Shown in pieces: positions 6,044 through 8,111 of a stretch of 8,111 bases of DNA (positions are counted from its first letter, which is position 1; each line of letters opens with the position of its first letter). The notes beneath the pieces are model-generated. The model was not told where the DNA came from. It worked only from the letters and a program-made list of their open reading frames with translations, and did no database searches. The translations under genes were made by a program, and so were the position numbers. The stretch comes from Alphaproteobacteria bacterium TMED109 (lineage in GTDB: Bacteria; Pseudomonadota; Alphaproteobacteria; TMED109). Where the stretch lies: positions 41,978 through 50,088 of the forward strand of contig NHFK01000020.1 of NCBI GenBank assembly GCA_002171375.1, written 5' to 3'.

Positions 6044-6623
6044 ATTCTTTTGCTAGCTCATATCTTACTCTGTCTGATACTATACTTAAATGTCCATACG
6101 CCTCATGATCAATACCAATTTGTATAATATTGTTTATATTTTTAAATGCTTCTACTAATTGATCAGTAAATTTAAAATGTAAAAAATGAACAGCACTTGC
6201 TTTACCTTCACTAGTAGTTCTGTCTACATCTTTTTCATAGTCTGCGTAAATTTCATTTTCTCCTATAATAATTTTAACTTTTTCTTCAACTCCACCCAAT
6301 CGAGATAAAAAGTTTTTTCTCCTTAAAGGGTCATCTATTTCAATCATCATAGTAGCTGTTAGCTCTCTTCCATTAGGTACTAACGGGTTATAAGAAAGAA
6401 GTTCTTCATGTAACTCTTCTCTAGTAATTTTTTCTACAAAAGCCATTTCTTGAATTTGATATATCATTGTCTCTTTACTTTCAAAATATAGGCTAGCTAC
6501 AGGCCCAATATCTAGCCTTCTAAATTTTTTCAGCTCTATCATCTCTTTTCTTTTAGAGCTTCTAATGTTACCGTATTCTTCATTAGAAATAATATCATCA
6601 AGACTAATCATTCTTTTATTCAT
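6036..6623 (-). CDS. DUF3501 family protein
   Basis: This is a conserved protein of unknown function, 195 residues, full length for the family. Family landmarks visible are the start MISLDDIISNEEYGNIR, the basic KKFRRLDIGP segment (32-41), IYQIQEM (54-60), EELLSYNPLVPNG (73-85), TSEGKASAVHFLHF (137-150) and GIDHEAYGHL (170-179). There are no cysteines, no signal peptide and no membrane segment, so it is probably cytoplasmic. It follows the Fe-S protein by 8 bases, and its ribosome binding site overlaps that gene's stop codon, so the two are surely cotranscribed. From established gene-neighbourhood knowledge, DUF3501 repeatedly accompanies a rubrerythrin and this Fe-S protein. A role in electron transfer to rubrerythrin or in peroxide stress is inference. 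Confidence 0.87.
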   Translation of the reverse strand: MNKRMISLDDIISNEEYGNIRSSKRKEMIELKKFRRLDIGPVASLYFESKETMIYQIQEMAFVEKITREELHEELLSYNPLVPNGRELTATMMIEIDDPLRRKNFLSRLGGVEEKVKIIIGENEIYADYEKDVDRTTSEGKASAVHFLHFKFTDQLVEAFKNINNIIQIGIDHEAYGHLSIVSDRVRYELAKEFI

Positions 6624-6626
6624 ACT

Positions 6627-6632
6627 TTCCTC
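6627..6632 (-). promoter_or_regulatory. Ribosome binding site of DUF3501 overlapping the upstream stop
   Basis: GAGGAA on the minus strand sits 3 bases before the ATG at 6623-6621 and 15 bases before a second in-frame ATG at codon 5 (6611-6609). Its first base is the last base of the upstream TAG stop (6634-6632), implying translational coupling. The spacing to the first ATG is short, so the codon-5 start is a possible alternative. Confidence 0.55.
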
Positions 6633-7969
6633 TATTTATTGTTAAAATTATAAGCTAAGGCAATTAATTCAATTGGATGAGAAGGCTCCTTTAATTCCTT
6701 CAGATCTTTATTTTTTTCCTTCTCTGATATTTGTACTAAGTGGTCTCCAGCTAAAGGACAAGTGGAAGCGAAATACTTAGTATCATACTTCATGATACTC
6801 TTAGCAGAATTTTTTCCTACTTTTAAAGCTGTATCAAAATTTTCTTTTTTCACTCCCCATGAGCCTCCATGTCCAGAACACCTCTCAATTATATTTACTT
6901 TTGTATTAGGAATTAGTCTTAACATTTGAGCAGATTTAGGTCCTATATTTTGTGCTCTACTATGACAAGCCATATGAACTGTAATATCGCCCTCTAAAGC
7001 TACTAGGCCATCAGCTAAACCTTCAGTTTCGGAAATTTGAATCATATACTCATCAATATCCATTGTATTTTTAGACAATGTTAAAACATTCTTATTATTA
7101 GGAAGGAGAAGGGGCCATTCAGTTTTAAACATTAAAGCGCAGCTAGGAATAGGAGCTATCACAGGAACCCCTTCTGAAAGTAAAGGCACTATTTTACTAG
7201 AAATATTCTTAGCTTGATCCATAACTTTCTCTATATTACCTTGCTCTAACTGCGGCATTCCACAACACCCATCGTAAAATAAAGAAACATCTATACCATT
7301 ATGTCTTAAAACTTTATAGGCTGAGGCAATTATTTCCGTATTATGATAACTTCCATAACAGGTAGAAAATAAAATAGCTTTTTTACCAAAAGATGGTGCT
7401 TCTGTATTTATTGGAAAAGTTTCTTTAAATGGTTTTGCAAATTTGGGTAATTTAGCCTCTTTACTAATGTTCAAAGCTTTTTCCAATACGTAACGGGCAG
7501 GTTTGTTCTTTAATGAAACAATCGAATTTGAAACTACCCTAGTTTTTTGACCTAATTTACCATTTCTGTCTATTTTTGAAATTTGCTTTTCCTTGAAACC
7601 AACCTTACCTTTTCTGAAATCTTTTGCTCTATGCCTCAACATTAACTTAGGAATATCAATGGCAAATTCATGAGGAGGTACATATGGACAAGTAACCATA
7701 AAACACATATCACACATGGTACATGCATCAACAATTGGTTTGAAATCTTCACTCTTAACAGAATCTAATTCGTAAGTTTCACTTTCATCTATAAGATCAA
7801 ATAATTTAGGGAAACTATCACATAAATTGAAACATCTTCTGCATCCGTGACAAACATCAAATTGCCTCCGCGTTTCTTCATCTAACTTCTCTTCATCCCA
7901 GTAATCTTCATCTTGCCACGCTACTATATCACGCACCGGTGCTCTTAGGCCACCTTCGCCATTACTCAT
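6632..7969 (-). CDS. GlpC/HdrB-like iron-sulfur electron-transfer protein (rubrerythrin-associated)
   Basis: The protein is 445 residues and predicted soluble. Near the N-terminus are two ferredoxin-type [4Fe-4S] motifs: C40-x2-C43-x2-C46-x3-C50, and C83-x2-C86-x2-C89-x4-C94 followed by Pro. After a basic linker (about 105-195) come two CCG-type domains. The first has C204, C235-C236 in DGCCGMP, and C277 in PSCALM. The second has C335, C364 in ERCSGHGGSWG, and C404 in STCPLAGDHL. The overall plan matches GlpC and heterodisulfide-reductase subunits, which pass electrons through Fe-S clusters. In the second domain the usual Cys-Cys is Cys-Ser. No membrane anchor or flavin domain is present, and GlpA/GlpB are not adjacent, so glycerol-phosphate oxidation is unlikely. 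Its neighbours are rubrerythrin and DUF3501. The redox partner and substrate are unknown. The start is ATG at 7969 after a weak GGGA site. Confidence 0.9.
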   Translation of the reverse strand: MSNGEGGLRAPVRDIVAWQDEDYWDEEKLDEETRRQFDVCHGCRRCFNLCDSFPKLFDLIDESETYELDSVKSEDFKPIVDACTMCDMCFMVTCPYVPPHEFAIDIPKLMLRHRAKDFRKGKVGFKEKQISKIDRNGKLGQKTRVVSNSIVSLKNKPARYVLEKALNISKEAKLPKFAKPFKETFPINTEAPSFGKKAILFSTCYGSYHNTEIIASAYKVLRHNGIDVSLFYDGCCGMPQLEQGNIEKVMDQAKNISSKIVPLLSEGVPVIAPIPSCALMFKTEWPLLLPNNKNVLTLSKNTMDIDEYMIQISETEGLADGLVALEGDITVHMACHSRAQNIGPKSAQMLRLIPNTKVNIIERCSGHGGSWGVKKENFDTALKVGKNSAKSIMKYDTKYFASTCPLAGDHLVQISEKEKNKDLKELKEPSHPIELIALAYNFNNK

Positions 7970-7990
7970 TTGTTTTTCCCATATAGAAAT

Positions 7991-8022
7991 TAAGAGCGCC
8001 TGTAAATTTAAAGACGCTCTTA
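7991..8022. terminator. Hairpin between rubrerythrin and the Fe-S gene (possible terminator or attenuator)
   Basis: TAAGAGCG (7991-7998) and CGCTCTTA (8015-8022) form a perfect 8-bp inverted repeat around a 16-base AT-rich loop. It lies in the 58-base gap just after the rubrerythrin stop. In the minus-strand transcript the stem is followed by AATTTCTATAT, a poor U-tract, so full rho-independent termination is doubtful. Partial readthrough or 3'-end protection of the rubrerythrin message are alternatives. The four-G/C core of the stem stands out against AT-rich surroundings. Confidence 0.6.
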
Positions 8023-8027
8023 CTTAA

Positions 8028-8111
8028 TTAATCACTTAAAGTGTCTAATGCCTTTTGGAATCTTCCGGCATGACTTCTTTCAGCTTTGGCTAAAGTTTCA
8101 AACCAATCTGC
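8028..8111 (-). CDS. Rubrerythrin, C-terminal 27 residues only (window edge)
   Basis: On the minus strand the last 28 codons of a gene run from the window edge to TAA at 8030-8028. The peptide ADWFETLAKAERSHAGRF followed by QKALDTLSD is characteristic of the last helix of the rubrerythrin ferritin-like domain. Its ExxH (Glu11-Arg-Ser-His14 of the visible part) supplies diiron ligands. The protein ends right after this helix, so it lacks a C-terminal rubredoxin domain. Rubrerythrins reduce hydrogen peroxide using electrons from a rubredoxin or similar donor. The neighbouring Fe-S protein could be part of that supply (inference). The N-terminal part, promoter and any upstream regulator lie outside the window. 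Confidence 0.87.
   Translation of the reverse strand, partial: ADWFETLAKAERSHAGRFQKALDTLSD

Noticed and set aside
1..8111. CRISPR array, transposon ends, tRNA or rRNA, phage genes
   Set aside because: No regularly spaced repeats, no transposase or integrase motifs, no tRNA-like cloverleaf arms and no conserved rRNA segments were seen; nearly all bases are accounted for by ordinary genes.

Overview
The window is about 8.1 kb of very AT-rich (roughly 30% G+C by eye), densely coding bacterial chromosome. The most likely source is an alphaproteobacterium with a small streamlined genome, such as a free-living marine SAR11-like or related lineage. The evidence is the core gene order mutM / ubiE / coaBC / dut / moeB, strong A/T-ending codon use, tiny intergenic gaps, overlapping genes, and the protein families present. 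The lineage is inferred from gene order and composition, because no rRNA or tRNA gene is present.

Layout: mutM (DNA glycosylase, minus strand, its C-terminus cut by the left edge) diverges from a plus-strand run. That run is ubiE (quinone methyltransferase), coaBC (coenzyme A synthesis), dut (dUTPase), a MoeB/ThiF-type adenylyltransferase and a small DsrE-like protein. The last three are tightly packed, with an 8-base dut/moeB overlap and an ATGA overlap between moeB and the DsrE gene. A D-2-hydroxyacid dehydrogenase (glyoxylate reductase type) lies tail-to-tail with the DsrE gene and diverges from an exported protein with two bacterial SH3-like domains. That protein in turn lies tail-to-tail with a minus-strand three-gene set: rubrerythrin (only its last 27 codons visible at the right edge), a GlpC/HdrB-like iron-sulfur protein with two ferredoxin-type clusters, and a DUF3501 protein.

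How the genes work together: the left half is housekeeping, covering repair of oxidised guanine, exclusion of dUTP, quinone and CoA synthesis, and activation of a sulfur-carrier protein. The right-hand rubrerythrin / Fe-S protein / DUF3501 set is the best candidate for an incompletely described system. A diiron peroxide-reducing protein sits beside a multi-cluster electron-transfer protein and a conserved protein of unknown function. A perfect 8-bp hairpin between rubrerythrin and the Fe-S gene may set their relative expression.

Other points of note are the lack of ubiB between ubiE and coaBC, and an 11-A run exactly at the CoaC/CoaB linker, where slippage either way gives an immediate stop. 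The SH3 gene appears to start at TTG. No mobile element, CRISPR array, tRNA or phage gene was seen, and no stretch longer than about 90 bases lacks a gene.
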